Source: Opisthorchis felineus (Eukaryota > Platyhelminthes > Trematoda > Opisthorchiida > Opisthorchiidae). Taken from it: DNA of 64,000 nucleotides. The notes beneath the pieces were generated by a model. The model had not been told where the DNA came from and made no database searches. It saw nothing but the letters and a program-made list of their open reading frames with translations. Within the stretch, counting starts at the first letter, position 1. Every line of letters begins with the position of its first letter. The stretch spans positions 185,034-249,033 of the forward strand of contig SJOL01010102.1 in assembly GCA_004794785.1 (NCBI GenBank). The letters run 5' to 3'. The translations under genes were made by a program, and so were the position numbers. Positions 1 to 13,966 of the stretch are shown piece by piece.

Positions 1-520
1 ACCGGATGACCGCACAACTGCTACATGATTGTCCTTCATTTATTCATTTGACGCCTTCTCAAACGCCGTGAAGGATGAAAAAGATACAGCCCCCAATTTC
101 TCAACAAGAAAGTGTGAAGCCACTTCTGAAGCCATAGCACGGCAAGTTCAAAGTCAAATGCACGCCAAAAATTTAGGAAGGGAATAATTTAAATAAATCG
201 CGAAAAAATGACGGTGAATGGATGTTATTTTTTGTCTGAGCACATATGCAACAAAGTGCAAAATTTTGGAGCAAATCGTTTTATTCCGTTCACAGAGGTT
301 TTGCAGAAAAAAGCATTGTGCGCTCAAGGCGCGGCTTAAAGCTGCTTGCTCCGTTATTAGAACGAGCTTCCGTCAAGTAATTAAGATTCAGTCTAATTGG
401 TCAGGGCTTATGACCAGAAACCGGCATATACCCAGAGACCAGCTAAACTAGAGGGATGACACCCTGCGGAAGCCTCAGAGGTTAGCCATGTATCACTTAT
501 CCTTGAAGGTTTCACGGGCG
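1..520. other. Unassigned sequence at window start
   Basis: I see no recognisable gene, repeat or RNA. Short open frames on both strands show no family motif. Confidence 0.4.
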
Positions 521-1725
521 CCACAACAGCAGGGTAAACCTCCATGCCTGATCATAATGTTACAGACAGAATAAAGGCAGGACTAACGCGGAAACGGGGT
601 AGTCATTAATAGTGGATTTTATCCGACATAAATGAAGTCATGTACGAACTTGCACGACCTAAACGCGGTGGGCATTAGGGATAGAGAAACACCGTTATTG
701 GATCTTTAGCCAGTTTATGGGGAACATACTAAATAAAGTAAAACCAGACCCGTACAATTCGAAGATTGCGGCCAACGATACTGCGGTGAAAGGCAAAAAT
801 AACAGCTTTTGCCTGGCACATGATAAGAAACTGTAAATGGCGGAAAGTAAGAAACCTGGGCAACGAATCTGAAGAGGCAGGAATACTTAAGTGTTTCAGC
901 CGGCCGGTATGAACTGAACCAATTGGACTGAAAACCAGTGCTAAGGCTGCCTGGTCTTGGACAGGTAAGTTAATGGCTAGGGTCATCAAAGGAGATTCCG
1001 GGGATAGTGAGGTAGAGAAATTCATAGAAGGAATAATTTTTAGCTAGCTTCTCAAAATCACGGTTCACAGTGAAACTGAATGGAATCCCTAGCGTTGCTG
1101 TCGGGGCAGTGTCAGGTGAAAAAATTTTTTGGGAGTGTGAGTTGGTGCTGACGCATAGTGTGAACTGTTAAGAAAATCACTGAACCTGTAGACAAAATGA
1201 TAAACTGAAGGTGTGCGGAGATGGTTAAATCCAAAAGATGGCCAGAGTGAATTAGAATGAACTCGTCCCAGTGGCCGCTGGGTCCAGGTATGCTGTTTGC
1301 TCTTGTTTGTATCTAGGGTTCCAAGGAGGCGAAAGGAGACAGTGCAGAGTGTGGAGAGCATAGTTGCGGATAGGCCATCAGACTGGGTATAGCAGTGCTA
1401 TGCTTCATTGCGCTGACAAACTTCGGTTTCTTGACGACCCCCTAATGGACGTCATGGCTGATATGATCGGTTAGGGGGTGCGCTATTCTGTGGGCAGCAT
1501 GATTTTTTGGTTAACCAAGGGGTCCATTCGGGTATGAGAAAGCCGATGTAGGATCACAGGTAATTTTGCCTCTGATGGAGGCTCATGCGGATGTGAAGTG
1601 GGTACCAGTTGTGGTGGATAAAGACCATATGGGGTATCCGGAGCAGGTGCTGCTGAAGATGAAAGCTCGAGAGTTGAGGGAAATGGGATGTGATCAGCAA
1701 AGCCTGGTGAGTGCAAGGAGATATC
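521..1725 (-). mobile_element. LINE 3'-end fragment, inverted
   Basis: The reverse complement aligns by eye with the 3' region of the LINE at 8400-9600: an early block around 1500-1725, the block containing TTTGGATTTAACCAT (about 1220), the block with CATTTACAGTTTCTTATCAT (about 820) and the last block with ATTCTGTCTGTAACATTATG (about 560). It is diverged and 5' truncated, with no reverse-transcriptase part. I see no clear ATT-repeat tail at its 3' end near 521. Confidence 0.7.
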
Positions 1726-2135
1726 AGAGGGCGTGGAGTTAATTATTAGAAAATAACCTAAAATTTGTTACAGTTTCGTAGGTGACAGAAAATTATTAAT
1801 TGAACCAGGAAAGGGATACGCTTGTGTTGAGTGACCTGGAAACTGGTTCATCATTCCGATATAATGTTAAGATAGTACAAGAGGCACAGAAGAAACCGGT
1901 GTAAGCGAGCATCTGTTTGATGATTATGCAGTCCACTCCAGTTAGGATGTAAGAGCCCAATAACGGTAGGAAATTTGTGTGCCACTAGTCGCATCCAAAG
2001 ATACCTGCTTGAGCTATTTATTTAGCAGCATCTTTTGAACTCTCTCGGTAAAGCGAAATATGTATTGGAGGTTTGGACGAGTGAGAAACGCAACGGCTCT
2101 AAATGGATTGGATATCGCAGTCAGGCGCAGTCAGG
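1726..2135. other. Unassigned spacer between two LINE fragments
   Basis: This sequence separates the inverted and the direct LINE 3' fragments. I see no gene or further repeat in it. Confidence 0.35.
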
Positions 2136-2770
2136 CGATCTTATATCGGCTTCGTTCTACCTTTGTTTCCTTGGCCAGCCCGAAAAGAACCCCGCTGCTC
2201 AAAGAATCCCACATCCCAGCCCAATGACCTAGAATGTGACATCCTTTACGGGGCCGTCCACAAACCGAAGTATGTAAGGCCAATGATGGCATGGCACTGC
2301 CATACCCAGTTTGACGGCGCACCCGCGACTATCCTCTTCCTACTCTCGACCGTACCTTCTCGTCCACTCGTTCCATTAACTGCAAATGCGAACAAGCTCC
2401 CCAACTGGCCCCAGCTGCCTCCATGACATGTTCATACCAATCTGCGGAACCTTTCGTTCGAATTTAACCATTTCTGTGTCTGCGCTTCCCGCAAAATTCA
2501 GTAACTTTCTACACAATTCGCGTTCCGGCTCGTGTGATGCCACCATCTCACTCTTCCAAGGAACCATTATGCCCGACTCCACAACAGCGATACCATGGTG
2601 ACCACGCCTACGCCGGATAATGCCCACCACCTATGACACTGTTTCCCCTTTTCCCAAAACACCCCTGTACGCACAATCCCTGCCAGTCATGTTTTTATTC
2701 TGACTGTAACCTTACGATCATGCCCGACGGCATGCCACCCACAAGTTGGGAATAAACATTATCATTATCA
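2136..2770 (+). mobile_element. LINE 3'-end fragment with internal deletion
   Basis: It starts within a block shared with 8568 (CTTATATCGGC), continues through GTATGTAAGGCCAATGATGG, shared with about 8700, and ends in TTGGGAATAAACATT followed by an ATC-type repeat, like the 3' end at 9590-9610. About 400 bases present at 9043-9443 are missing here, with the join near 2597. It is a 5'-truncated copy inserted in the same orientation as the large LINE. Confidence 0.8.
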
Positions 2771-5229
2771 CGCACGTCGTTTTATAATGAGTTTTTCGAT
2801 CACGTTTGGGTGGGCAAACTTTTAAAAGGAGAAAATAAGCCACCGATTTAGTAATGTAGGCCAGTTTTTCAGAGCTTACGTGTGACCGTAGAAGACGCAT
2901 GGTAGTTCCCGGTTTATACAGGTGATAGGACCAAACGGCAGCCTGAGGTAATGGCAACCAGTTATGAAGCGGAGAGTTGATGCCCAGTTTCCATACATTT
3001 TTCGTTAGGAGGTAGTTGGTGTACAAACTAAAAACGATGACGGAGTGCTCTGAGAATAAATATCTATTCTTTTCCTGAGTAAATCCATGAGGGTGGAGAA
3101 CCATGGCCGACATCTGGAGATCATGAACCGCTCTGACATGTGTTTGCTCTTGTACGTGTTGAGGGATATCCTGTTAATCCCCACATTAGCACGCAACGTT
3201 AAAGATGAATTTGCATATCGCTAATAAAATAAACCTAGTGACGTTAAGCCTAGCACTATCCTCGTATCAACAATGAGTATAAAACCACCGATCCTGCCGC
3301 TGGCGTAAAACGGATGGCCCAATCGAACTAAGTAACCAGTACAGTCATCACTACAGACGGGCCTGGCCAGTTGAAATTAACAAGGTGAAGGGATATTCAT
3401 GAATGCACGTGCTTGTTTATTTCTCGTTGGTTCTTCTCTACCGCTCAAGACATAGGCGCAAATTTCGTAGTCAGAAAAGTGAATCGTTTGGAGTGTTGCC
3501 AGAGGGGAAAGTCGATCACGCTTGTCGTTGCCGCCATGGGTGTACTTTGATCCTTTTCGTTTTTACGAAGGCAGAAGCTGACTTTCAAGAGATACATCAT
3601 GCAATACTGGCCCCCAAACAGAGATCTTCTATACACAGTAGCAGAATACAAAGCGTTGTTCATGCACCGTGCTAGGCACAAGAGTTGATTCGGGTAGGAA
3701 ACAGGCTAAGCTACAAGAAATACGCACCCGAGCAGCATGTCTATTGAATCACTGGTCAGGCACGCACATTCAGCTGTCACAATATGCATGTGGGAGCAAG
3801 ATGAATTTCCGCATTTGTAGTCCATAGAGACCGCCGAGTGTATGTGCTAGAACCGGAACACGAAGGAAACGGGTGGGGCACGCATAATACATCGGTATTG
3901 TTTTTTGTGTTTAAGGAAACAGGAGACATTCTCAGAACCGGTTGCACGGTGTACAATTATTCAAGCTCTTAAGAAGGTGGATTCACAAGCATTATGCCAC
4001 AATCTACTGGGGTGATGCTTCTGCCAGAGAAGTACGTGGTCGTCACACAAGGCTTGATGCCCAGTGCACACTATTAGTCAGCGAGAAATAAGGTCACCGT
4101 CTCTGTCTAATTTGGAGGCGGGCCAGAAGTAAAAAGGGTCGGTGTCCCCAATTTGTTTGGATTATTAGTATAATAATTTAAACAGCGCCCAACATGGTTT
4201 GGGAAACCTACGAATAGGTTCATTTTTCAGCAGCAGTCCAAGTTTATTATCCCAACGAGGTCCGTGAATGCCTAGGATGCTGCTGTGGTGAGTTTGGACA
4301 AAAAATGGCCTCGCACATCTGTCATATCAACGGGGCTACTTCATCTAAATGAGCGAGTAGATCAATTTAGTGCGATAATGAGATTTTTGGCCAAGTGCTG
4401 GCTGTGCAGGTCCAAATGTGTTCTACCGCCGAAGTGCATCAGGTAAGACGCAATGATCTCCTGGGTTAGTAAAAACAGGATTTTCTGTAGACTATGAATA
4501 ATTGCTTTATGACCGCAAGTCTATCATCCTTCTTCAGCTGACTGGAGCTCACCCCGGGTGTGAAGTAAGCCAAATGGCTAACAAATTTTGGTCTATTGTT
4601 GCGTACCAGTGGGCATCTTCTGCGACTGCACTACCAGAGACGCTAAGGCCCATTTTGTACCAAGAGCCCCAAGTGGGTTCTTCGTAATTAACATTATCCA
4701 GACAAGCACGTGTAACTCATGGTTAGACCTTTCGGTGGTGAACTTTTCATTTTCAATCGACGTTTGATCGACGTCTTCAAAAAGTTGCAGAAATCGTTGC
4801 GCCACACAAAACGGTTCGTTCCGTTTACAGCGCTTAACTCAGTCCATAGTCTTCATGGTTTTCACGCCCGTCTGATCCTTAGTGGGTGGGATTTAAGGCT
4901 GGGGACATCTCCATCAAACTCTTCCCGCTGCGTCACAGTTCCGGCCAGCCGATGTTACTTCCAGCCCCTTCAGCGATCCCCGTTTTGGGCCTCGTTCAAC
5001 TTTTACAATTTCAGTGGTCTGCCTGCACGGCTGCGGAGCTGTCGCATGCACTCCACATATTGCAAAGCATGAGATCCTAAGCCCAAATAGAGCAAAGACA
5101 GCTGATTGTTAACAGAATGTGGCTGCTTAGTAGATAAGTTCTAATTCAAAGGTAAACCAGTGGTAACGGCCTTCATTAGAAATCACCTCAAAACTTGTAG
5201 GAGATTATGCATCTTGTCGTGAGCTGTAG
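2771..5229. other. Unassigned intergenic sequence
   Basis: I find no recognisable coding exon, RNA gene or repeat. Open frames on both strands are short and mutually overlapping. Confidence 0.35.
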
Positions 5230-8200
5230 TGAACACCGCCCCGTCAGGTGGTCTAACCGCGCACCTTTTGAACTGGTTTTGTAATCACTGCTGACGCATC
5301 CCTTCATTCCCTTTCACATATGTTCTCCTCCCCCTCACCCCAAACCCATTATAAAACCTTTCCTTGTAGGCCCAGCACTTAGGACTGATGATCTCGTTAG
5401 TCTTGCATCGGTTTTGCGTGCAGCATCTGCTCGTCACATGGCACTGACAACCTCAGGTATCTCCAAATCAATCTTCAAGACTCGGCACCCAGTCTATCCA
5501 GCCACCTTCAATGTCCGCACTCTGAAGTAAGCAGGCCAACAAGCCGCTCTTGCTCTCACACTAGACTCGCTTGGCATTGATATGTGTTGTGCCTCAGAAA
5601 CAAGAGTTTAAGATGCAAGCACGGAGGTTGGGCTAACCACCCCATCAGTTTCCATTCGCTTCAGGCTGTGCAACTCTGGTGATCCAGAGGCTGCTGCGGC
5701 GGGATGTGCAGGCGTTGGTATCGTCCTAAGTCACCGGGCTGAAGTATCCTTGCTTGACTGGACACCTGTTGATGGTCGGCTCTGTGCGGGTCGTCTGGCG
5801 ACGTCTTTGAAGGAGTATCACAATCGGGAAGTCGATCGCTGTCTGCTTATCGTGTCCGCTTACGCCCCAACTAACTGTAGTTCCGACGCCGTCAAAGAGA
5901 GCTTTAAGCCCTGAATGCTCTGTTGTGGCGAGCTAAAGGCTCAGATATCGTGGTGATTGCCGGAGATCTGAATGCACAAGTGGGCAGGCTTAGCGTATCT
6001 GAGGCTCAACTAGGAGGTCGACATGGATTGAACTCGGTACGTACGGACAATGGGGAACGATTGCTCCAGCTGTGTGCTGATCGCAGGCTGTTTTTATGCG
6101 GTACTAACTCCCGAACTAGCCGAAGTCGTCTGGCCACATGGTGTCCCCCAACGGCTAACGCAAATCGATCCCATTGCCATCAGTTCTAGACGGTGCGGAT
6201 CAATAACTAACTGCCAGTCGTTTTGGAACACGTTTGTGGATTCCGACCACGCACTCGTCCGGAGTCGCTTCTCTTTACGTTTTCCAGGGCCACGTAAGGT
6301 GCGGACAGATCGCTTGGCAACTGAAAGACTGGCAGATCCGGGTGCTTGACGAACTTACCGGAATTGCCTTCACTATCAGATGTGAACTCAAACCGGGACG
6401 AGATTGACACCTCTTTGCATATTGCTGGGAATTTTGCCTGAATAGTGGAACCGCTTAAATCTCGGAGAAATATCCCAGCCGGTCCCGAACATAGCTTGAT
6501 GGGACGAATTATCAGACGCCAAGCGAAGGTAAGCGTGCAAACCGACCGTGCGACCGGCCCCCGGAAACCACCGTTAGCGAAACCATCAAGGATTGAAATG
6601 GAGTGACCATCTCAAATAAAGAAGAACGCCTCGACCGATGAACCAAATCCCGCGAACAACAATTGTCGTGGCCACCAAGCTGGCACTCGTCTGGAAGCCA
6701 CCGGTGACGTAGGACCCTGGAGAGTGAACGTGGAACCGCCTGCGGCCTTGTAGGTTTATGACTGCATATGTTCTCTCAAGCGCCACCGAGCTTCTGACCC
6801 GGATGACCTCCTACGCGCATTGTTCAAACATGAAGATGACGTCCTCGGTCAGCGCTTTTCTGATCTGTTTGCTTGCATTTGTGAAAAGGAGTCTGTCCCA
6901 GGCGACTGGCAAGAATCGGTGGTAGTTTCCATTTTCCCGTCCCTCCACGAGGTGATCAGTTTGACCCCGGTCGTAACGAGACTGTTGGCGTCACTGGTGC
7001 TTTGTCACCATACGGTGGCACGTGAAAAATTGGCTCGAGAGCAAAAAGTGGGATTCCGGCCTGGTATGAGTTGCGTTTACCAAATCTTTGCATTCCGCCA
7101 GGTGCTAGAACAACGCCATACGTATAACCGACCCACAATTCTACTATTCCTGGATTTCCAAGGCGCATTCGACTCGGTTGACCGGTCTGCTCTTCTTGAC
7201 ACGCCTGACCACCACAGAATGCCCCGGAAGTTCGTGAACATAATATACAGTTTGAAGTCCCAGAATTCCGGGCGTGTAAGTGTATACGACGAGCTCCCCA
7301 ACAGCTCCCGTACACAAAGCGGTGTCCGTCAGGGATGCCCACTCTCCCCAGTCCTATTTAACTTCGCGATCGATGAACTCATGAGAAGAACTCTGGAAGG
7401 TCTTCAAAACCCCCGTGTTTATATGGCCCGTGACAAAAACCTTGTCGGTCTGTAATGTGCAGACGAAATCATTCTCGTCTTCGAAGAGAGGAGAAGGCGC
7501 ATGTTTTTGGATGAACTGTATAGGGTCAGCCCGTTTGTTACTATGCACTTTGCATCCAAAAAGTTTAAGGTTATGCTGCTGGACATGCAGTCACCGAACA
7601 CGCCACTTACAATCCAGGGAGAAGCACTCGAAGTTGTGGGGCGTTTTACGTATCTTGGAAGTTGTATTAGTTCTGATTGTAGTGTGACAGATAAGGTCAG
7701 TGCACGAATCTGTAAGGCTCGGGTGGAGTTCGCTAATTTGAGACACCTATGGCGTCAAAGTGGTGTATCCTTGAATCTCAAGGGAAGTGTGTATCAAGCT
7801 ACAGTGCGGGCTGTTTTGTTGCACGGCTGTGAGACTTGGCCTGTTCGAGCAGCGGAACTGAGACGTCTTCCGGTGTTCGACAATCGTTGTCTCAGAAACA
7901 TAGCTCGTGTGCGTTGATGTCGGCGAATCCTTAGCGAGGCAATTAGAAAGCGAGTTTTCGGTTGTTTGACATGTACTTCCATTGAAGAGTGTGTCCAGCA
8001 CCAGAAGCTGCGTTGGTTGGGACATATGTTGCGTATGCCTAACCATCGTTTGCGGAAGAGAGTGCTGTTTCCTATGCCCAATTCAGAGTGGCGGAAGCAG
8101 AGAGTTGGCAAACCCTTGACCTCACACAGGGGTATGAATTAGATTACGGAACACTTGGGTGCTGTCGGTGCTTCCCGCCATCCAGGTTAGGGACCGCGTG

Positions 8201-9615
8201 ATCCTCACTGCGCCTGGTTGAAAACTCTGCAAAATATATCATGCATATGCCATAGATTAGCTAAATCCACCCCTGCTTGGTCGCTAATCTACTGAGTACA
8301 GATCCATCCCTATCCTGTCTCATTTAATCAATTGTCATCACCAGCCCAATAGTGATAGACGTTAAGTTTTTTCTCTTTCTATTAATGCACATTACTTTAT
8401 CTGATGTCCCCTCAAACTCATCAGTCTTTACTGATCTCATCCCATTCCATCGTCTTCCCAAGTTTTGAACTTCGGCAATACCTGGTTTGGACGAACTGTT
8501 TGGCTGGTATCCACTCCATATTGCTCGTGATCTGCATCCACATAGAGTCCCAACCGGATAAAAAACCTGCGACCTTATATCGGCCCGTTCTACCTTTGTT
8601 TTAATGGCCGACCTGGAAAATCCCGCTGCTCAAAGAATTGCACATCCCAGCCCAATTACCTCAAATATGACGTCCGTTGCAGGGCTGTCCAAAAACCGAA
8701 GTATGTAAGGCCAATGATGGCACGGCACTGCCATACCCAGTTTGATGGCACACCCGCAACCATTCCCTTCCTAACCTCGACCGTACTCTCTCGCCTACTG
8801 GCTCCATTAACTGCAAACACAAACAAGCTCTTCACCTGGCCCCATCCGCATTCAGGACGCGTTCATTACAATCTGCCGAACCTTTCGTTCGGATTTAACC
8901 ATTTCAGGGGAATTTCAGTCTGGGCTCTCCACAAAGTCAATAATTTTCTCCACAGTTTGCGTTTCGGCTTGTGTGTTGTTACCAACTCACTCTTCCAAGG
9001 AACTTTTACACACGACTCCACTACAAAAGCGACACCAGTGGGTCTCTACAGTTTCACTGTACATCACGATTCTAAGATTCCCGCTACCATTTATCGGCAT
9101 TGCTAATCACCACACTTCTTTATCCCACTCACGCTTTTTGTGACCATGGCCATAAGCCCAATGGTCCAAGGCCACGAGGCCTCAACGGTGATTTTAGGTT
9201 TTAGTTCAATTTGTCCACCTGGATGACACCAAATCTGCTGCTTCGCCAGATCCGATGTTCTGGTTCCTCATTTTCCGCAGTTTACACTTTTCTTGGCATG
9301 TGTCAGGCAGGATACCCCTTATCTTGCCCTCCCTCGTTTTGTTTTTGCCCGGCACCTTCAAATCCTAACGATCTAATCTTGCTCGATATTTTCTCTAAAA
9401 AAGGAGTAGTAACTGTGCTTCCCTGCCCATGCCGGTTTGGTGGTGACCACTTCTATATCGGATAATGCCTACTGCTTATGACGCTGTCCCTTTTTCACGC
9501 AATCCTCTGTACCCACAAACCCCACCAGTCATGCTACTATTCTGACTGTAACATTGTGACCATGCCTGACGGTAGGCCATCCAGCAGTTGGGAATAAACA
9601 TTATTATTATTATAT
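5230..9615 (+). mobile_element. Non-LTR retrotransposon (LINE), near-complete, defective
   Basis: The element has, in order, a 5' leader (start uncertain), an endonuclease and reverse transcriptase region (5438-8295), a 3' untranslated region of about 1.3 kb, and a 3' end TTGGGAATAAACA followed by (TTA)n at 9600-9615. The 3' end is shared with the copies at 521-1725 and 2136-2770, so they belong to one family. The protein wording (for example GVRQGCPLSPVLFNFAIDEL) resembles endonuclease-reverse transcriptases annotated in trematodes. I do not assign the clade (CR1-like or RTE-like). Confidence 0.85.
5438..8295 (+). pseudogene. Broken LINE endonuclease-reverse transcriptase
   Basis: From ATG 5438 the frame reads PATFNVRTLK, the start of an exonuclease-endonuclease-phosphatase type endonuclease, with stops at 5528 and shortly after. 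Its catalytic word AGDLNAQVG lies near 5958-5985. The reverse transcriptase is in the frame from 6820, with motif A (LDFQGAFDSVDR) near 7150-7185 and motif B (GVRQGCPLSP) near 7320-7350. Motif C, normally YADD, reads CADE just after an in-frame TAA, so a catalytic Asp is lost. The C-terminal part (YLGSCISSDCSVTDKVSARI, AVLLHGCETW, LRWLGHMLRMP) follows, with a stop at 7915-7917. Several stops and frame changes show that it is dead. Confidence 0.85.
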
Positions 9616-12600
9616 GGCTGCCAACCGATGTCAGCGGCGATCTTGTTGTCAATTTCTATCTAGACTACCTGAATGAGTGTCTGGAGGTGTAGACAACTCG
9701 GAATGATTGTGGTAAGCTAACAATAAGTCCCTTACTGTCCACCTTTACTCTTTTCTTCACAATGAGGCTTTTAAATAAATCATGTTGGTACGGCAGCGAA
9801 GCATCGATGTTGAACACTGATGTCATGCTGTCGAGGATGATGAACATTCAAGGGTATCAAAACCCACAATGAAGCCGTGTGTTCCACCGGCATATCAAGG
9901 CCGTGGTAAAAAATGGTATATATTCAGCGCAACACAATTCATATTAGTTTCATTACAACGGACTGTTACCACGGAGGCTAGAAAACCACTCCATCTGAAT
10001 AGGCTGAATTCTCACTGAGGACGATGGCGAGAAGTGATTATCTAGCCCGTATAAGTGAACGATCTTGATTGTTGATTCTCTTCCTTAAAAACCAGATAAT
10101 CATGTTGCCTGGTCCGTTTACTCGACAAAGCTCTCGCGTCAAATGCTAACGCCGGGCCATCAATAGTGCTGATGGCTGTTTTGAGGGCATTTTCTGAAAC
10201 CACGGCGTGTCGGCAGGATGCGAATGTTTTCGGTTGACTGAACCAATTAATAATTGACTTGATTACCCGCTGCTGTTTTCTCTCATGGGTCGAGCCAGTA
10301 TAAGAAACGCACTGCCAAGCAACAATTTAAAAAAAATTTCCTCCTATCACCAGTCAGGTTTTTAAGTGCGTGCAAAGTTTGAAAGTCTACAAAGAAGTCT
10401 CTTACTGTGACATAGCGACCCTTAATAAAAGGATCATCTAATAACCAGGGAAGCATCTGGTTTGAGCCACAAGAGACAATAACCCAACACTTCCCAACTT
10501 GAAGGACGTAAACAGGTGAAGGGACCAGTAAACCTCTAGTAGCGAACGAAGTTTCGCTGATCGCTTGATATCTCTGAAAAATAATCCGCCTTTCAAAATG
10601 ACAGCAAACTTGTGGAGATCATTATGTTTGCACTAGCAGTTTCCCCAACTCGTCAAAAAGCTAGCTTGCGCCAGACACGCAAGTCATTACATCAACGGAC
10701 ATGCAACTCTTATTATCTTCTGCTTTCGGACCAGAAAGCACCCAAAAGCATCTTAGAATTGCCTAGCTAACCACACTGATTTCATCATTGTATTTTGTTT
10801 GGCGTACTCGCCCAAAAAACTTGGCTTGTCTTTGGGCATCGCATTTGTATTTCGTCAGTTCCACAAAGAGCAGAAGACACCGGTTTCGGGAGAATAAATA
10901 CCCCTTAAAAATCCAATGAAGGACAATAACAGTTTGTCTACCCGGTTTTTGAGCGGGGTAAAAGTTACCCAGAAACAAGGCGAAACGAATGAGTATTGGT
11001 CACGGCAAAAAAGGAAGTGCCGCTTTTGTATTGCCCAGGAATGTACAAAAGTTAACCAGGTTTAGAGGAGTGCATAATTATTACTTCAGGTTAATATTAT
11101 TGGAAGAAGCGGCCTGATAAGACGCGTTGATGTTTGTTGATAGGCCTAGCCGACGGTGCCTTAGGACTTCAAGGGGCAATCCCGAAGATTAAAACAGAAA
11201 AAGGCACGATTTTGGGTGTACATTGTTTGGTGGTGACTTATTTTTTGCTTCTGGTGAGAAACAAGTGACAGGCGGGGGCTCTGCAAATAAATGGTGCGTA
11301 ATTCCTGCTTTACCGCGAATAAGAAACTGTTCAAATTTTGAAGTTAGCCACGGTGAAACTAAAATAAACCATTGACGACAAGCCTCTCGAATGTGGTTAG
11401 GGAATAGCAGAACAAAAACTGAATTTTCTTGAGGAACCACGGCTACCGAATTTACAGTTGCTTCAGTGAGAGGTTGGTGCTGAATGTAAATCTTAGTTGT
11501 GTAACGAGGGTTAGATATGGGTATGCAATTGCAAAATAATTGTGCCCGTTTTGGACAGTGTAGTTGACAACACTGCTTTCGGGGCGACTGCTGTCGAAAT
11601 AGAAACCGTAGTTTATCTATCGAAATCATTCCCAAAATTGATCGGTTCAATATCGTGTCAACAGTCTAGTTAAGAACTTTGGATTTATGGTGATATTCGT
11701 GTAAAATAAAATTTCCGGGACAAATGGAAATTGGCGAGGCTGTAGGTCTGTACGCATGTCTTAAGTTTGTCCCAGGCTTGCGTGTTTCTTTGATGTAGAT
11801 GTAGACTGAAACACGCGAAATTCCAGGCTTTAGAAGACGACGTTGGCCACATTACCAGAGCAAACCCCAGGTGTAATGTGCGTCTTGTTACGACTAACTA
11901 AATACTGCACACAGATACTAGTACAGCCTCAAAAGGAATAAATAAAATCGAGGACGCAGTGCCATTGTGGACTTGCATACCCTATAAAAACAAGAGGATA
12001 ACACTGGAGACCTCATTTACAAGAGGACCTTATTTCTCAGTTCGGTGGAATACGAAACAGCATGATTCCAATTTTGGGCAAACCTCCTAGGTGTGATGAC
12101 CGGTAATGCGCAGGCAGAGGGGCAAAGGACTATGCTGCGTGTTTCAAGCATTGCGGAAGGCAGATTCTTTGTTCCGGCCGCTTTCTGGCGAATGAATATC
12201 CACAAGGAGATGCACATGGCTATCACGCAGGCAGTTGCTGACGGAATATTTCTGTAGATTTTGTTCGTATACCTTCAGAGCCTAAACAGAGGCCCCACCA
12301 AAATAAAGCGTCTTAGCCGGCAGGCATTTACCGGTTCCCAACCTTTTGGCTTAATCGGGGTTGACCTTAGAGAGAGTAAACTTAGTTGGCTTCCAAAAGC
12401 GATATGAAGCACCCCGCATACAGCGATCTAAGAGCGCAACATCCTACGCAGTGTGTAGAATACTGGTGAAGGCACCCACATTTATCTTTAATTGCTGATA
12501 GGTCAAGTGGCTCGTCTCGGTGGCCACCGATGACCCCTACTGGATTCCCTTCGGACTGGAAGCCCGAAAATACCGCATATGTGCTTCCCCATACCGCCCT

Positions 12601-13966
12601 TAAAGGTCCTGTTGGTTCCGTCTGTCACGAGGTCTCCTTGATCTCTGGCGGCCACCATGTGACGTCGTCTCATCTACCTAGAACAGAGGCGTACTCCTCG
12701 TGGCCAAGTTCACTAGGCAACAGAAACGTTTGATGCTTTTAGCTGTAATACTGGCCAACGGCGCCACACAAAGTGTAAATACTGGGATACACTCGTCTCT
12801 GATCATGTTTCTGCACATTCGGTCCGGCCGGATCACTAATGAAGACGTTGTTGAGAACAAAAGAGCTAAGTCTAATTTAATGTTTGTTTCTTAGCCATTC
12901 CTGCGGAGACATCCATTAGTTAAGGGGTTCTACAAGCCTCGTGATTTCCTTAATATTACGGTTCCTGCACTTTTTAGGCTGCTGGCTTCTGTGCCCCGTT
13001 GTTCACTTGCTAGACCTTGACCTTATTGCCGTCATTTACGGTTCATTATCCACTGACTTTCTCACCGGTCAAGGCTCTTAGTGGCGTGGTTCCAACACCT
13101 GCCGATTTATTCTTGTTGGATTTACCGCACCCATAGTGACTCCCTGTGGATTTTCCCGAGGGATACCTAGTGTGTGATTCAACCTCCGTACTTAAGCCGG
13201 TTTTCTGTGAGACTTCCTGTGAATTCACCATCATTAGGATTTTTATTAACCTTGTCTGCACGCGGATACCTACCGGCCTTCGACAGCAACGGTGGGCCGA
13301 AACCGAGAGAGTCAAACAGCGAATATCGTGGCATCATCCTACCTTCAAGGTCTGAGTTTTTGTTGGGATGTAATTGGCTCCAGAAATCACACCGAACACG
13401 TTCTTCTAAATATTATCCTGAGAAATGGTCTCCACGTCCATAAATTCGTCGTTTTTTCTGCGTTTTACCAGCTCACGGAAAAACTCCCATCATGAGATTA
13501 TAACAAGGCCCAGGGGCTCATGACCACCTGATACGAGATAGTGAACGGAAGAAGAAAGTTATGCGTGAGGACCTGAAGAAATGATTCGAATATGAGTCTC
13601 AACGAGTCTCTGTCGCTATCTGAATATGTCGAAACACGCTGACCTCTTAAAGTATATGATGGTTTCTTCCGCACGCTGCCCGCACCGCAACGATATCCTT
13701 GCTTTGTCCTGATTGTTTTCCTGATCCTAGGTCGCCCATCTTTCTCTCGCCAGACAAGGCCGGACGAGGCTTTGGTGTAAGAACGGGAGAGAACACGGTA
13801 CTTGATGTACCTATTGTTTTCCCAACTTTCCGGCAACGGTGACTTCTTGATCGGGTTAAGCAACTATCCAGCTGGTTGAACTGTATGTAAATAAATGACT
13901 TTGTATCCACTGCAGTAAAAATATATTTGATGGCAAAATTTCGATAAAGCGTCGACCTGTTGAAAG
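9616..13966. other. Upstream region of the transporter gene
   Basis: I see no recognisable gene or repeat family. The longest open frame (11189-11650, minus, 153 codons) has no family motif and no supporting splice structure. The transporter promoter should lie here, but I see no TATA-like arrangement that I would defend. Confidence 0.35.

Noticed and set aside
11189..11650. 153-codon open frame on the minus strand
   Set aside because: No recognisable motif, no splice context and ordinary base composition; an open frame of this length can arise by chance in about 64 kb.
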